64,000 nt of DNA from Paenibacillus lutimineralis (GCF_003991425.1 NZ_CP034346.1:5329001-5393000), one strand, 5' to 3'. Shown: positions 8,821 through 17,945, counted from the first letter of the stretch. Numbers and translations are program-made. The notes: a model not told the origin generated them from the sequence alone.

Positions 8821-9378
8821 CTATTTTTCCATCGCTTCATTTCTCAATACCATATGAATATGATCCTCCCAGACGCCATTGATCTTCAAATACTTATAAG
8901 CCATTCCTTCATGATAGAAGCCAAGCTTCTCTACAACCTTCAAGGACGCACCATTCCTTGGCATAATATTAGCCTCAATCCTATGCAAGCCCAGTTCTCC
9001 AAAGGCGTATTCAATAACTCCCTGCAGCGCCTCTGTCATGAATCCCTTATTCCGCTCCCGCCCATCCAGGCCATACCCTAAATGGCAGGACTGAAACGCT
9101 CCTCTTGCAATATTACTAAGTGAGATAGACCCGATAATCCGTTCTGGCTCATCTTTGCGGGCTATCCACCACTTGCACATTTCGCCTCGATAGCTCATCA
9201 TTATACTTTGTCTGAGCTGTTCTTTTTGATACAATTCTGAATAGTAATCTTCCGATCTAAGCGGCTCCCATTCAGCCAGCGAAACACGGTTATCCTGCAG
9301 GTACTGGACTACAGTAACACTGTCCTGGTCATCCAGCATTCTCAAGATTAGGCGATCCGTATAAAGTATAGATTTCAT
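8821..9378 (-). CDS. GNAT N-acetyltransferase
   Basis: A 185-aa RimJ/RimL-type acetyltransferase. It has the N-terminal TDRLILRMLDDQD strand, the acetyl-CoA binding segment around GRERNKGFMTEAL, and the HRIEANIMPRNGASLKVVEKLGF block that defines ribosomal-protein alanine acetyltransferases (family homology). ATG 9378 follows TGAGGAG with good spacing. The acceptor may be a ribosomal protein N-terminus or a small molecule. The 134-nt gap to the next gene upstream in coordinates (8687) shows no recognisable signals. Confidence 0.8.
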   Translation of the reverse strand: MKSILYTDRLILRMLDDQDSVTVVQYLQDNRVSLAEWEPLRSEDYYSELYQKEQLRQSIMMSYRGEMCKWWIARKDEPERIIGSISLSNIARGAFQSCHLGYGLDGRERNKGFMTEALQGVIEYAFGELGLHRIEANIMPRNGASLKVVEKLGFYHEGMAYKYLKINGVWEDHIHMVLRNEAMEK

Positions 9379-9449
9379 AATTCTCCTCACATTTTCATAT
9401 CAGTTCATAAATTTAAATGAATTCCGCAGCGATAAAGGAGTGCATCCTA

Positions 9450-9797
9450 ATGCAGCCGTTTACTACTCAGGTAATCCATATTATATCATCCATTCCGGAA
9501 GGAACGGTGATGACCTACGGTCAGATCGCCAAAGAGGCCGGAAGCCCTCGCGCGGCCAGACAGGTCGTGCGTATCCTCCATTCCATGAGCCGCAAATATC
9601 AGCTTCCCTGGCATAGAGTAGTGAACTCACGGGGAGAAATTGCCCTTCAGGATGATGAGGGTGCTTCGCTTCAGAGAATGCTTTTGGAGGCAGAGGGCGT
9701 ATACATAGGGCTTGGAGGAGGGATCGATTTGCAACAATACCTGCATCAACCCACTCCCTCATCCGCGCAAAACAGCCCTGAACAAGAACTACTTTAA
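9450..9797 (+). CDS. Alkyltransferase-like (ATL) DNA-binding protein
   Basis: A 115-aa single-domain protein homologous to the C-terminal domain of O6-alkylguanine-DNA alkyltransferase. The alkyl acceptor motif PCHR is PWHR here (Trp54), the hallmark of non-catalytic ATL proteins. These flip and flag O6-alkylguanine and hand the lesion to nucleotide excision repair. The nucleotide-flipping Tyr23 and Arg37 helix (SPRAARQVVRI) are retained. Start ATG 9450 has AAAGGAG 9 nt upstream. The gene overlaps the convergent nagZ-like gene by 9 nt. uvrC lies about 15 kb away. Confidence 0.88.
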   Translation: MQPFTTQVIHIISSIPEGTVMTYGQIAKEAGSPRAARQVVRILHSMSRKYQLPWHRVVNSRGEIALQDDEGASLQRMLLEAEGVYIGLGGGIDLQQYLHQPTPSSAQNSPEQELL

Positions 9798-11096
9798 TTT
9801 ATACTCACTTAAAAATTGTTGGATACGCTTGTTGACCTGCTTGATACCCGGCCCTTTCGCCGGGTCATCGCTCAACTTATATTTCTCCTTCAGCTCAAGC
9901 ACCTTATACACGCGATCATCGAGTACGTCCATCGGGATCGTTCCCTGTTCTACAGCATCGGTGATCGCTTGAATGGCCGCCTTCTCTTTCTCGAGTTCAT
10001 GTCCGATTAATACGATATTGCCACCCGCCAGAATGAACTGGACCGCGGCATCCTCTATTTTATAGTGCTCGGAAATAGCTCCCATCGTCATATCGTCTGA
10101 GATAACAACCCCACCGAAGCCGAGCTCGTCGCGCAGCAGATCTTGAATGACCGCCTTAGAGAAGGATGCAGGATGATCCGGATCCAGATTCGGCATCAGC
10201 AGGTGGGCAACCATAACAGCATCAGCGTCAGCCTCAATTGCGGCCTGAAAGGGAACGAGCTCAAGCTTGCGCAGCCGCTCCATATCGTGCTTAACGACCG
10301 GAAGCCCCAAGTGAGAATCAACCGACGTATCTCCATGTCCTGGGAAATGCTTCACGACAGGGATAACTCCCTGCCCACTTAGCCCCTTGATTTCGGAAAG
10401 CCCCATCTCACTAACGGTCGAGGCAGAGGAACTGTACGAGCGGTCGCCGATCACCGGATTATCAGGGTTGCTATTGACGTCAAGCACAGGGGCGAAGTCC
10501 ATATTTAGGCCAAAGCCAGCCAACTCCGTGCCAATAATGTCTCCCAGCCCTTCCGCTGCCTTGGCATCTCCTACCGCGCCGATCTTCGCCGCTGCAGGCA
10601 GTTTTGTATATTCAGCGGGCATTCGTGAGACCCGTCCGCCCTCTTCATCAACACTAAGGAATAACGGAACAGGATTGTCCCTATTCTCCTCCTTAAGCTG
10701 GTTGAACAGGGATAAAGCTTGTTTCGTGTTCTCTATATTATTCTTATAGAAAATAACCCCTCCAACATGCTGCTGTTGCAGCAGTTCCCGGATGTTGTCA
10801 TTGCTCGCAGTCCCATCCATGCCAACGATGAACAATTGCCCAATTTTCTCGGCCGTGCTTAGCGAATCCAACTTCGCTTGCACAGGATCCGTTGGCTCGG
10901 GCGTCGGAGAAGCTGGTTGATTACTTTCACCAGTCTGATTTCCATTCAGATTCCCATCGGTCTCGGACGATGTATTTCCACCTTGGTTGTTACCGCTGGA
11001 GTCCGTCCCACCGCCCCCACCACCGCAACCAGCAACGAATAGGACAACTGCAAACAAGGGAACACATACATAACGAAAAATCATTCTTCCTCTCAT
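9789..11096 (-). CDS. Beta-N-acetylhexosaminidase lipoprotein (NagZ-like, GH3)
   Basis: A 435-aa exported glycoside hydrolase. Residues 1-24 are a signal peptide with lipobox FVAGC. A Gly/Ser/Asn-rich linker follows, then the GH3 catalytic domain from about residue 75. The diagnostic KHFPGHGDTSVDSH loop carries the general acid/base His/Asp dyad and VISDDMTMG carries the nucleophile Asp. GH3 NagZ enzymes remove N-acetylglucosamine from muropeptides and act outside the membrane in Bacillus relatives. GGAGG lies 8 nt before ATG 11096. It is a single-gene unit and probably acts in peptidoglycan recycling. Confidence 0.88.
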   Translation of the reverse strand: MRGRMIFRYVCVPLFAVVLFVAGCGGGGGGTDSSGNNQGGNTSSETDGNLNGNQTGESNQPASPTPEPTDPVQAKLDSLSTAEKIGQLFIVGMDGTASNDNIRELLQQQHVGGVIFYKNNIENTKQALSLFNQLKEENRDNPVPLFLSVDEEGGRVSRMPAEYTKLPAAAKIGAVGDAKAAEGLGDIIGTELAGFGLNMDFAPVLDVNSNPDNPVIGDRSYSSSASTVSEMGLSEIKGLSGQGVIPVVKHFPGHGDTSVDSHLGLPVVKHDMERLRKLELVPFQAAIEADADAVMVAHLLMPNLDPDHPASFSKAVIQDLLRDELGFGGVVISDDMTMGAISEHYKIEDAAVQFILAGGNIVLIGHELEKEKAAIQAITDAVEQGTIPMDVLDDRVYKVLELKEKYKLSDDPAKGPGIKQVNKRIQQFLSEYKLK

Positions 11097-11200
11097 TCCT
11101 TATGCCTCCAGTAAGTGATGTCTTGCTTGACCACTACAAATAGCTAATCCCTTTCATTGTAGCTTTATTTCCTTTATTTTTCCAGTTTGGTTAAAATAGA

Positions 11201-11235
11201 AGAAGGGACATCGCACCTAACGATGTCCCCCTTCT
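11201..11235 (-). terminator. Terminator after mnmH
   Basis: AGAAGGGACATCG pairs with CGATGTCCCCCTTCT (two bulged C) and is followed on the minus strand by TATTTTAACC, 20 nt past the mnmH stop. Confidence 0.65.
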
Positions 11236-11254
11236 ATCCCCAATGTAAAACCTC

Positions 11255-12289
11255 TTAATGATAGCTCTCTTGTAGAAGCTTCTCTAATTGTTGCTCCGCT
11301 TCTTCCATGGTATTGGCGGTAATCGTGATGAAATCACTCTCCGCATAATTTTTCTCCGAATAGGCATACCGCTTGTCGTAATAATGAAGCAATAGCAATT
11401 CCACGGCCCGCGCATATATTCCCTGCTCTAGGCACTCAGCAATTTCTGCAGCGATAGGCACATGAATCTTGGAACGTATCTTCTGAAAATCAAGAATGCA
11501 ATCCTGCGGATATTTCCAGGGCTCGTAGTCATCCAAAATATTTTGCACGCGGACTTCGAGTGGCAGCTCCAGCTTGACATGCCTTCCATGATCCTTCTTG
11601 GACAGGATGAAGTCAGGCACGCAAACTTTACCGATTCGTCTGCTCTCTGCCTCCAGCATGATATATTCACTATGCTGCAGACGCAGCAACTCTTCCAGAA
11701 GCAGAGAATCGAACATCCTCTGATTATTGGCTTGCAGTCCAATATGTCCGAAGGCCGATCCTCGATGTCCAGCCATTCCTTCAAGATCAACAATCGGGTA
11801 GCCCTTGGCTTGCAAATTACGTAAAATCGCTGTCTTTCCATTCCCTGTATTTCCATGGATAACGAGCGCATTCGGTTTGAAATCCATGCTCTCCAAAGTC
11901 GATACGACCCATTTCCTATAGTCGCGGTAACCTCCGGCTAGTCGATAGACATGGATATCCATCAAAGACAATAAGGTCGCTGTCGTCTTACTACGCATCC
12001 CCCCACGCCAGCAGAACACCGCCTTAGGACCCTCGATTTCGGCAAATTGACGAATAAACCGGGGGAGCTTGGCGGACACAATCTCCAGGCCCCGTTCTTT
12101 GGCGGCTTCAACGCTTACCCGTGTATATATTGTACCTACCTCGGCCCGTTCCTGATCATCGAACAGAGGGATATTTACACTGCCTGGTATCGATGAATCG
12201 GCATATTCTGAAGGGGAACGTACATCGATCATCGTCATTTCCTTGTCTTTTCTCTCTAGCCACTCCGTAATGCTAAGATCCTGAAACAT
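11255..12289 (-). CDS. mnmH: tRNA 2-selenouridine synthase
   Basis: A 344-aa MnmH/SelU/YbbB protein that converts 2-thiouridine at the tRNA wobble position to 2-selenouridine using selenophosphate. An N-terminal rhodanese domain carries the active Cys93 in AVFCWRGGMRSKT. It is followed by a P-loop (GNTGNGKT, about residue 145) used with a geranylated intermediate. Length fits the family. selD, which makes the selenium donor, lies upstream in the same direction, but the 250-nt gap between them contains a repeat element. Confidence 0.9.
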   Translation of the reverse strand: MFQDLSITEWLERKDKEMTMIDVRSPSEYADSSIPGSVNIPLFDDQERAEVGTIYTRVSVEAAKERGLEIVSAKLPRFIRQFAEIEGPKAVFCWRGGMRSKTTATLLSLMDIHVYRLAGGYRDYRKWVVSTLESMDFKPNALVIHGNTGNGKTAILRNLQAKGYPIVDLEGMAGHRGSAFGHIGLQANNQRMFDSLLLEELLRLQHSEYIMLEAESRRIGKVCVPDFILSKKDHGRHVKLELPLEVRVQNILDDYEPWKYPQDCILDFQKIRSKIHVPIAAEIAECLEQGIYARAVELLLLHYYDKRYAYSEKNYAESDFITITANTMEEAEQQLEKLLQESYH

Positions 12290-12323
12290 TAATCTCTTTC
12301 CCTTCCTGCTGCTTATAGAGGTT

Positions 12324-12491
12324 GTTCAAAAAGCTCACTTTTGATCACGAAGCAACACTGAAAGCAGATTCGACATCGAATCTTGAATTCAGCCGGGCCT
12401 TCCGGTGCTCACGTACACACTACGTACGCTCCGCTCCTCAGTCCCTAGCTTCATCCAACCTTCTCGGTGCTGAAAACCGGACTTTTTGAAC
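12324..12491 (+). repeat. Dispersed repeat, full copy B
   Basis: A 168-bp copy running from GTTCAAAAAGCTCACTTTTG to CGGACTTTTTGAAC, with perfect 10-bp inverted ends. It sits between selD and mnmH, so any co-transcript passes through it. Upstream flank TATAGAGGTT recurs at other copies. Confidence 0.88.
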
Positions 12492-12508
12492 TTACATGTA
12501 TAAAGGTT

Positions 12509-12533
12509 GTTCAAAAAGCCCACTTCTAATCAC
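12509..12533 (+). repeat. Repeat left-end fragment
   Basis: GTTCAAAAAGCCCACTTCTA matches the element's left end. It starts exactly 17 nt after copy B ends, and the selD stop follows within 10 nt. Confidence 0.7.
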
Positions 12534-12540
12534 ACACTTA

Positions 12541-13590
12541 TTATTCAACGACGATACGGCTTGGATGCTGATCTGTCACTTCACCGATCAGGCTCGCTTC
12601 AACCCCTGCTTTAACCAGCTCGTCCAGCAAGGAATCCGCTTCTGCAGCCGCAACAGCGATCAACAGACCACCTGAGGTCACTGCATCGCACAAAATCCAG
12701 CGGTCGATCTGATCCATCGTTTCCGGGAACGAAATATCCCCCTCCACATGAGCGAAGTTATTCTTCGTTCCGCCAGGGATGAACCCATTCTCAGCCAGTT
12801 CACGTACACGTGGTAATACAGGGACCTGATCCTGCTTGATACGAATTCCCGTTCCACTGCCTTTTGCCATTTCCAGAGCATGTCCCATCAACCCAAATCC
12901 AGTCACATCCGTACAAGCATGAACGTCATACGGCTCCATAGTTTCTGCCGCTTTTCTGTTCAGTGTCGACATGACACGGGTAACACGCTCTGTCTCTTCG
13001 GCAGTTAGCTGCCCTTTCTTGATCGAGGTCGTCATAATTCCAACTCCGATTGGCTTCGTCAGGATCAGCTTATCACCAGCCTTAGCACCGGCATTAGTTC
13101 TGACCTTGTCTGGATGCACTAAGCCAGTGACTGCAAGACCGAACTTCGGCTCCTTGTCATCGATCGAATGACCGCCGACCAAGGTAGCTCCGGCTTCCCG
13201 TACCTTGTCTGCAGCTCCGCGCAAAATATCAGCCAGAATGCTCTTGTCTAGCGTCGAAATTGGAAAAGCTACAATATTCATAACAGTCAAAGGCTTACCG
13301 CCCATCGCATATATATCGCTGATCGCGTTAGCCGCTGCGATCTGTCCGAAGGAATACGGATCATCGACAATTGGCGTAAAGAAGTCTAGCGTTTGCACCA
13401 GGGCAAGATCCTCGCTGATTTTATATACCCCTGCATCATCGCTTGTGTCTAAGCCGACCAATAAATCGGGGTTCGGCTCTGTTGGCGGCAGACTACGGAT
13501 GACCTGCATAAGATCTGCAGGACCGATCTTGCAGCCACACCCTCCCTTGGTTGTTAAAGTTGTTAATTTCACTGTATTGGAAGCTTCCAT
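12541..13590 (-). CDS. selD: Selenide, water dikinase (selenophosphate synthetase)
   Basis: A 349-aa enzyme that makes selenophosphate from selenide and ATP. The Gly-rich N-terminal loop TTKGGCGCKIGP contains the catalytic Cys18 (Cys form, not selenocysteine) and Lys21. The AIRS-like N- and C-terminal domains follow, with the ATP-binding VGLDTSDDAGVY and GGHSIDD motifs. In this window selenophosphate would feed mnmH; no selA, selB or selC is seen, although they could lie elsewhere. The ribosome site before ATG 13590 is weak. Confidence 0.92.
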   Translation of the reverse strand: MEASNTVKLTTLTTKGGCGCKIGPADLMQVIRSLPPTEPNPDLLVGLDTSDDAGVYKISEDLALVQTLDFFTPIVDDPYSFGQIAAANAISDIYAMGGKPLTVMNIVAFPISTLDKSILADILRGAADKVREAGATLVGGHSIDDKEPKFGLAVTGLVHPDKVRTNAGAKAGDKLILTKPIGVGIMTTSIKKGQLTAEETERVTRVMSTLNRKAAETMEPYDVHACTDVTGFGLMGHALEMAKGSGTGIRIKQDQVPVLPRVRELAENGFIPGGTKNNFAHVEGDISFPETMDQIDRWILCDAVTSGGLLIAVAAAEADSLLDELVKAGVEASLIGEVTDQHPSRIVVE

Positions 13591-13697
13591 AAGTAATTTT
13601 CACTTTCCTTCCTATCATTTATTGCTTGCCATAAATTTTATATATTAATCGTACTCCTATAATGTAATGTAAGGCAACTATCATTCCGTAGTATTAT

Positions 13698-14087
13698 TTA
13701 CTCTTCGATAGAAGCGATAGTCTCCGACCTTTTCACCGTTTTAATGCGAAAAATAAAATAATAGTACATAAACGAGATAAGAAGTAGGATACAGCCTCTG
13801 CCGATCCAATTCTTCATCAGAATAAAAGCTATCGTCAACATAGAAGTAGCTAGTACAAGAATACCGAGTTTGGCGCGGAGCGTCATTGATCGTGAATTGA
13901 TAAAACCCTCCAAATGTTCCCTGTACAGCTTCGTACCGCAGAACCAACGGTGAAACCGATCAGAACCTTTGGAGAGGAAGAACGAGGCGAGCAGCAGGAA
14001 CGGGGTCGTAGGCAGTACAGGAAGAAATACTCCAACCGCCCCCAAACCTAGAAATAAAAAACCTAATGTCAAGTAAAGATACTTCAT
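13698..14087 (-). CDS. DUF454 (YbaN-like) inner-membrane protein
   Basis: A 129-aa small membrane protein. The family signature LGAVGVFLPVLPTTPFLLLA near residues 12-32, then FHRWF and a C-terminal pair of membrane helices, identifies DUF454. The function is unknown. I begin at the second ATG (14087), which has AAGGAGG 6 nt upstream; an ORF extending to 14201 has no ribosome site. It stands alone between selD and sdhB on the same strand. Confidence 0.8.
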   Translation of the reverse strand: MKYLYLTLGFLFLGLGAVGVFLPVLPTTPFLLLASFFLSKGSDRFHRWFCGTKLYREHLEGFINSRSMTLRAKLGILVLATSMLTIAFILMKNWIGRGCILLLISFMYYYFIFRIKTVKRSETIASIEE

Positions 14088-14278
14088 CATTGGCCTCCTT
14101 AAGTTAAGTAAAAGGTCAATTAAATATTTCAATTTTAAGTGAAATAGTTCACGTAAATAGAAACAAGCTAATATCATAATTAGCTTCGCTAACCTTAGCA
14201 TGTGGCAGCAGAGATCGTCAATCAGAACGACTAACGGGCTACTCTCTGGTGTATTATCTTTCCTTTGGAGACAAAAAA

Positions 14279-14315
14279 ATTCCTATACCCCAGTCTATTC
14301 ATGGGATATAGGAAT
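14279..14315 (-). terminator. Terminator of sdhCAB
   Basis: On the minus strand ATTCCTATATCCC pairs with GGGGTATAGGAAT and is followed by TTTTTTG, 18 nt past the sdhB stop. Confidence 0.8.
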
Positions 14316-14332
14316 CTATTCTACGCTCGGTA

Positions 14333-15103
14333 TTACACCCCTAACCAGCGCTTGAACATATGCTTGGTCGTATCTTTATTCATCTCGGCAATCGAGGTCG
14401 TCAACGGAATGCCTTTCGGACATGCTCGTACGCAGTTCTGCGAGTTGCCACAGCCCTCGATGCCGCCGGCTTCCATCAATGCCTCAAGTCTCTCCTCAGC
14501 ATTCATTTCACCGGTCGGATGAGCATTGAACAGACGCACTTGGGAGATCGGTGCCGGACCTATAAAGTCTGTCTTCTCATTCACATTCGGGCAAGCCTCG
14601 AGACAGACGCCGCAAGTCATACATTTCGAGAGCTCATATGCCCATTGCCGCTTCTTCTCCGCCATCCGTGGTCCTGGACCGAGATCATACGTACCATCAA
14701 TCGGAATCCAAGCTTTAACTTTCTTCAGAGCGTTGAACATCCGACTGCGGTCGATGATGAGGTCACGTACTACAGGGAAGGTACGCATCGGCTCGATGCG
14801 AATTGGCTGCTCCAAATTATCAATCAGAGCGGCACAAGCCTGACGCGGCTTGCCGTTAATTACCATTGAACAAGCCCCACACACTTCCTCTAGACAATTC
14901 GATTCCCAGCACACTGGCGAAATATGCTCGCCTTTCATATTAACTGGATTGCGCTGAATTTCCATCAAGGAACTGATCACATTCATACCTGGACGATAAT
15001 CAAGCTCGAATTCCTCGGTATAAGGCTTTGTCTCCGGGCCATCCTGGCGAGTTATAATAAACTTTACCTTTCTAATTGTTGCTTTTGTTTCCGCCATTGC
15101 CAT
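14333..15103 (-). CDS. sdhB: Succinate dehydrogenase iron-sulfur subunit
   Basis: A 256-aa electron-transfer subunit of complex II. Cysteines for the [2Fe-2S] cluster lie in CWESNCLEEVCGAC, for the [4Fe-4S] in CMTCGVCLEACPNV, and for the [3Fe-4S] in GCGNSQNCVRACPKG. It passes electrons from SdhA FAD to the SdhC haems and menaquinone. It is the last gene of sdhCAB, 12 nt after sdhA, with GGAGG upstream of ATG 15103. All cluster ligands are present. Confidence 0.96.
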   Translation of the reverse strand: MAMAETKATIRKVKFIITRQDGPETKPYTEEFELDYRPGMNVISSLMEIQRNPVNMKGEHISPVCWESNCLEEVCGACSMVINGKPRQACAALIDNLEQPIRIEPMRTFPVVRDLIIDRSRMFNALKKVKAWIPIDGTYDLGPGPRMAEKKRQWAYELSKCMTCGVCLEACPNVNEKTDFIGPAPISQVRLFNAHPTGEMNAEERLEALMEAGGIEGCGNSQNCVRACPKGIPLTTSIAEMNKDTTKHMFKRWLGV

Positions 15104-15115
15104 TGCTCTCCCCTC

Positions 15116-16861
15116 CTACTTATCCTTCGAATAGTCGCGAATACGCGGCGGAATCAGTGACACATCGACCTCTTCATATGAAATTTGCGGGCCATCCGGT
15201 GTCCAAGTCGCTTTGGTCGTCTTCAGGAACTCCTCATCATTACGCTCCGGATAGTCCGGCTTATAATGGGCGCCACGGCTTTCATTGCGGAGCAACGCGC
15301 CAAGCGTCATCGCTTCAGCCAGCTCCAGCATGTTCCACAGCTGACGGGTAAAGGCAGCCCCCGTGTTGTTCCAACGCGAAGTATCGTTCACATTGATATC
15401 TTTATAGCGAACTTTCAGTTCTTTAATTTTGTTAATCGTCGCTTCCAGTCGATGGTTATGGCGAACCACTGTCATATTGTCCGTCATCCAATCACCTAGC
15501 TCTTTATGAAGTACATAGGCATTTTCCTTGCCTTCCATCTTCAGCAGCTTCTCGAATTTGTCCTCTTGCACCTTGCGAGCATTGTCTAGCATCGCAGAAT
15601 TCATATCTTCGACCGAATTCTTCAGACCGCGGATATATTCTACCGCTTTTGGACCGGCTACCATGCCACCGAAAATAGCGGATACGAGTGAGTTCGCACC
15701 TAGGCGGTTGGCCCCATGATATTGATAATCGCATTCGCCTGCAGCGAATAGACCTGGAATATTTGTCATCTGATTATAATCAACCCACATGCCGCCCATC
15801 GAGTAATGGACCGCCGGGAAGATCTTCATCGGAACCTTACGCGGATCATCGCCTACGAATTTCTCATAGATTTCGATGATGCCGCCAAGCTTAACGTCCA
15901 GTTCCTTTGGATCTTTGTGCGACAAATCAAGATACACCATGTTCTCACCATTAATGCCAAGCTTCTGGTCAACACATACAGAGAAGATCTCCCGTGTTGC
16001 GATATCTCGTGGAACGAGATTGCCATAGGCCGGATATTTCTCCTCAAGGAAGTACCAAGGTTTGCCATCTTTATAAGTCCAGACCCGTCCGCCCTCACCG
16101 CGGGCTGACTCCGACATCAGGCGCAGCTTGTCATCGCCTGGAATCGCTGTCGGGTGGATTTGAATGAACTCGCCATTAGCGTAATGAACGCCTTGCTGGT
16201 ACACCGCGCTCGCCGCAGTTCCTGTGTTAATAACGGAGTTGGTTGTCTTGCCGAAAATAATCCCTGGCCCGCCTGTTGCCAGAATTACGGCATCCGAGGC
16301 GAAGGTTGCGACTTCCATAGAGCGAAGATTCTGCGCTGTAATACCACGGCAAGCCCCTTCATCATCAAGTACTACCGACAGGAACTCCCAGTTCTCATAT
16401 TTCACCACAAGTCCTTCCGTCTCATGACGGCGAACTTGTTCATCCAGGGCATAGAGCAATTGCTGACCAGTCGTCGCGCCGGCAAAGGCCGTACGGTGGC
16501 GCTTCGTACCACCAAACCGACGGAAATCGAGTAGTCCCTCTGGAGTACGATTGAACATAACCCCCATCCGGTCCATCAGATGGATAATGCCTGGAGCCGC
16601 TTCACACATGGCTTTGACAGGTGGCTGGTTGGCGAGGAAGTCTCCGCCGTACACCGTATCATCGAAGTGCTCCCAAGGAGAGTCTCCTTCTCCCTTTGTA
16701 TTTACCGCGCCGTTGATCCCACCCTGAGCACACACGGAGTGCGATCTCTTAACCGGAACGATCGAGAATAGATGAACCTGAACTCCGGCTTCGGCCGCCT
16801 TGATTGTAGCCATAAGCCCGGCAAGCCCTCCACCGACGACAACTATGCTTTGTTTCGACAT
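15116..16861 (-). CDS. sdhA: Succinate dehydrogenase flavoprotein subunit
   Basis: A 581-aa FAD subunit that oxidises succinate to fumarate. The dinucleotide fold VVVGGGLAGL is at the N-terminus. The FAD-attachment region AVNTKGEGDSPWEHFDDTVY, the active-site block EFIQIHPTAIPG and GANRLGANSLVSA are intact. I start at ATG 16861, where AGGAG lies 9 nt upstream, rather than at the TTG nine bases earlier. Upstream, a tandem 62-bp repeat fills the gap to sdhC. Confidence 0.96.
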   Translation of the reverse strand: MSKQSIVVVGGGLAGLMATIKAAEAGVQVHLFSIVPVKRSHSVCAQGGINGAVNTKGEGDSPWEHFDDTVYGGDFLANQPPVKAMCEAAPGIIHLMDRMGVMFNRTPEGLLDFRRFGGTKRHRTAFAGATTGQQLLYALDEQVRRHETEGLVVKYENWEFLSVVLDDEGACRGITAQNLRSMEVATFASDAVILATGGPGIIFGKTTNSVINTGTAASAVYQQGVHYANGEFIQIHPTAIPGDDKLRLMSESARGEGGRVWTYKDGKPWYFLEEKYPAYGNLVPRDIATREIFSVCVDQKLGINGENMVYLDLSHKDPKELDVKLGGIIEIYEKFVGDDPRKVPMKIFPAVHYSMGGMWVDYNQMTNIPGLFAAGECDYQYHGANRLGANSLVSAIFGGMVAGPKAVEYIRGLKNSVEDMNSAMLDNARKVQEDKFEKLLKMEGKENAYVLHKELGDWMTDNMTVVRHNHRLEATINKIKELKVRYKDINVNDTSRWNNTGAAFTRQLWNMLELAEAMTLGALLRNESRGAHYKPDYPERNDEEFLKTTKATWTPDGPQISYEEVDVSLIPPRIRDYSKDK

Positions 16862-16878
16862 CCTTTTCAACTCCTAAA

Positions 16879-17002
16879 AGTTTTGTGAGCTATGCTATTA
16901 GATTTACACCGTACAAAACTTGCATCGTAAGCACTCGCTTAGTTTTGTGAGCTATGCTACTTAGATTTACTTCGTACAAAACTTGCTTCGCAAGCGATCT
17001 TT
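16879..17002. repeat. Tandem 62-bp direct repeat between sdhC and sdhA
   Basis: Two adjacent units (about 16879-16940 and 16941-17002) each begin AGTTTTGTGAGCTATGCTA and contain GTACAAAACTTGC. Within a unit GTTTTGT and ACAAAAC form a 7-bp inverted pair. The second unit ends at the sdhC stop. The repeats are inside an operon and would form hairpins in the sdhCAB mRNA. Confidence 0.8.
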
Positions 17003-17003
17003 C

Positions 17004-17669
17004 CTATCCAAGCATTCTAAAAGATTGCAGCAGAGCCGTTGATCCCGCAAATTCCACACTGCGGAATGCGAATAACGACCATACGAACATAATCGATACG
17101 ATTACAAACATACTCATGCAAATATACGAGGATACACGCTGCGAGCGCGGCCCCACCGTAATTCCCCAGCTAACAAGAAACGACCATAAGCCATTGGCAA
17201 AATGAAAGGAGGCAGACACAACAGCGATCAAATAAATAATGAAAAATATCGGTTGCATCATAATATCATGCATGACTCCGCCTAACTGATCATGTGTTAC
17301 ATTGCCCAGCGCCACTTGGATTCTCGTCTCATACACATGCCAAATAACAAATATGAACACAATAATTCCGGTAATCCGCTGCAGCAGGTAGCGCAGATTG
17401 CGCTCCGTAGCATAATTGCCGTTATTCGGCTTCGCCTGAAAAGCGATGTATATGCCGTAAACACCGTGGTACAGCAGCGGCAAATAAATGCCCACAACCT
17501 CCAGTACCAGGATCAGCGGCAGACTGTTCAAGAATGCCACACTGTCCTTAAAGCCCTGGCTTCCCCCCTCAACTGCAGAGAAGTTCGTCAGCATGTGCTC
17601 CAGAAGGAAGAAACCTAGCGGAATAATGCCCAGAAGCGAATGCAGTTTCCTGGAATAAAACCCTTTCAT
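17004..17669 (-). CDS. sdhC: Succinate dehydrogenase cytochrome b558 subunit
   Basis: A 221-aa di-haem membrane anchor of complex II with five predicted transmembrane segments, as in Bacillus-type single-anchor SdhC. Candidate axial haem histidines lie in RKLHSLLG, LLEHMLT, LLYHGVYG, FVIWHVYE and SFHFANG. It is the first gene of sdhCAB. No SdhD is needed for this type. Start ATG 17669 has GGGG upstream. Confidence 0.93.
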   Translation of the reverse strand: MKGFYSRKLHSLLGIIPLGFFLLEHMLTNFSAVEGGSQGFKDSVAFLNSLPLILVLEVVGIYLPLLYHGVYGIYIAFQAKPNNGNYATERNLRYLLQRITGIIVFIFVIWHVYETRIQVALGNVTHDQLGGVMHDIMMQPIFFIIYLIAVVSASFHFANGLWSFLVSWGITVGPRSQRVSSYICMSMFVIVSIMFVWSLFAFRSVEFAGSTALLQSFRMLG

Positions 17670-17790
17670 AAGTTCGTGTACCCCTTTCTCGTCTCCATCG
17701 TCCTTTTACATACTCATACATTAAAATTCGACAGCAGTCTACGAAATAAATCGTAAATGAAAAATCGCACAAACCGCCATCTAAGTACTT

Positions 17791-17806
17791 TGTTACAAAT
17801 GTAACA
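17791..17806. promoter_or_regulatory. Inverted repeat in the sdhC/LysR intergenic region
   Basis: TGTTACA-AA-TGTAACA is a perfect 7-bp inverted repeat, with another half site (ATGTTAC) at about 17830. It lies between divergent sdhC and the LysR gene, the usual place for a LysR operator. A TATAAT at about 17850 is a plausible -10 for the LysR gene. Confidence 0.5.
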
Positions 17807-17945
17807 TGTGAACAACTTGTGTCACTTTCATGTTACTCCTTTTTAGCTTATAATGGAATTGCAATATAATTATTAACCGTTATAACTATTACGCATAAGA
17901 GAATTTCATATCCGTAGAAATGATCGAATAAAGAGGAGGATCAAA

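Noticed and set aside
12541..13590. SelD with a selenocysteine codon
   Set aside because: The active-site position is encoded by a normal Cys codon within an unbroken frame.
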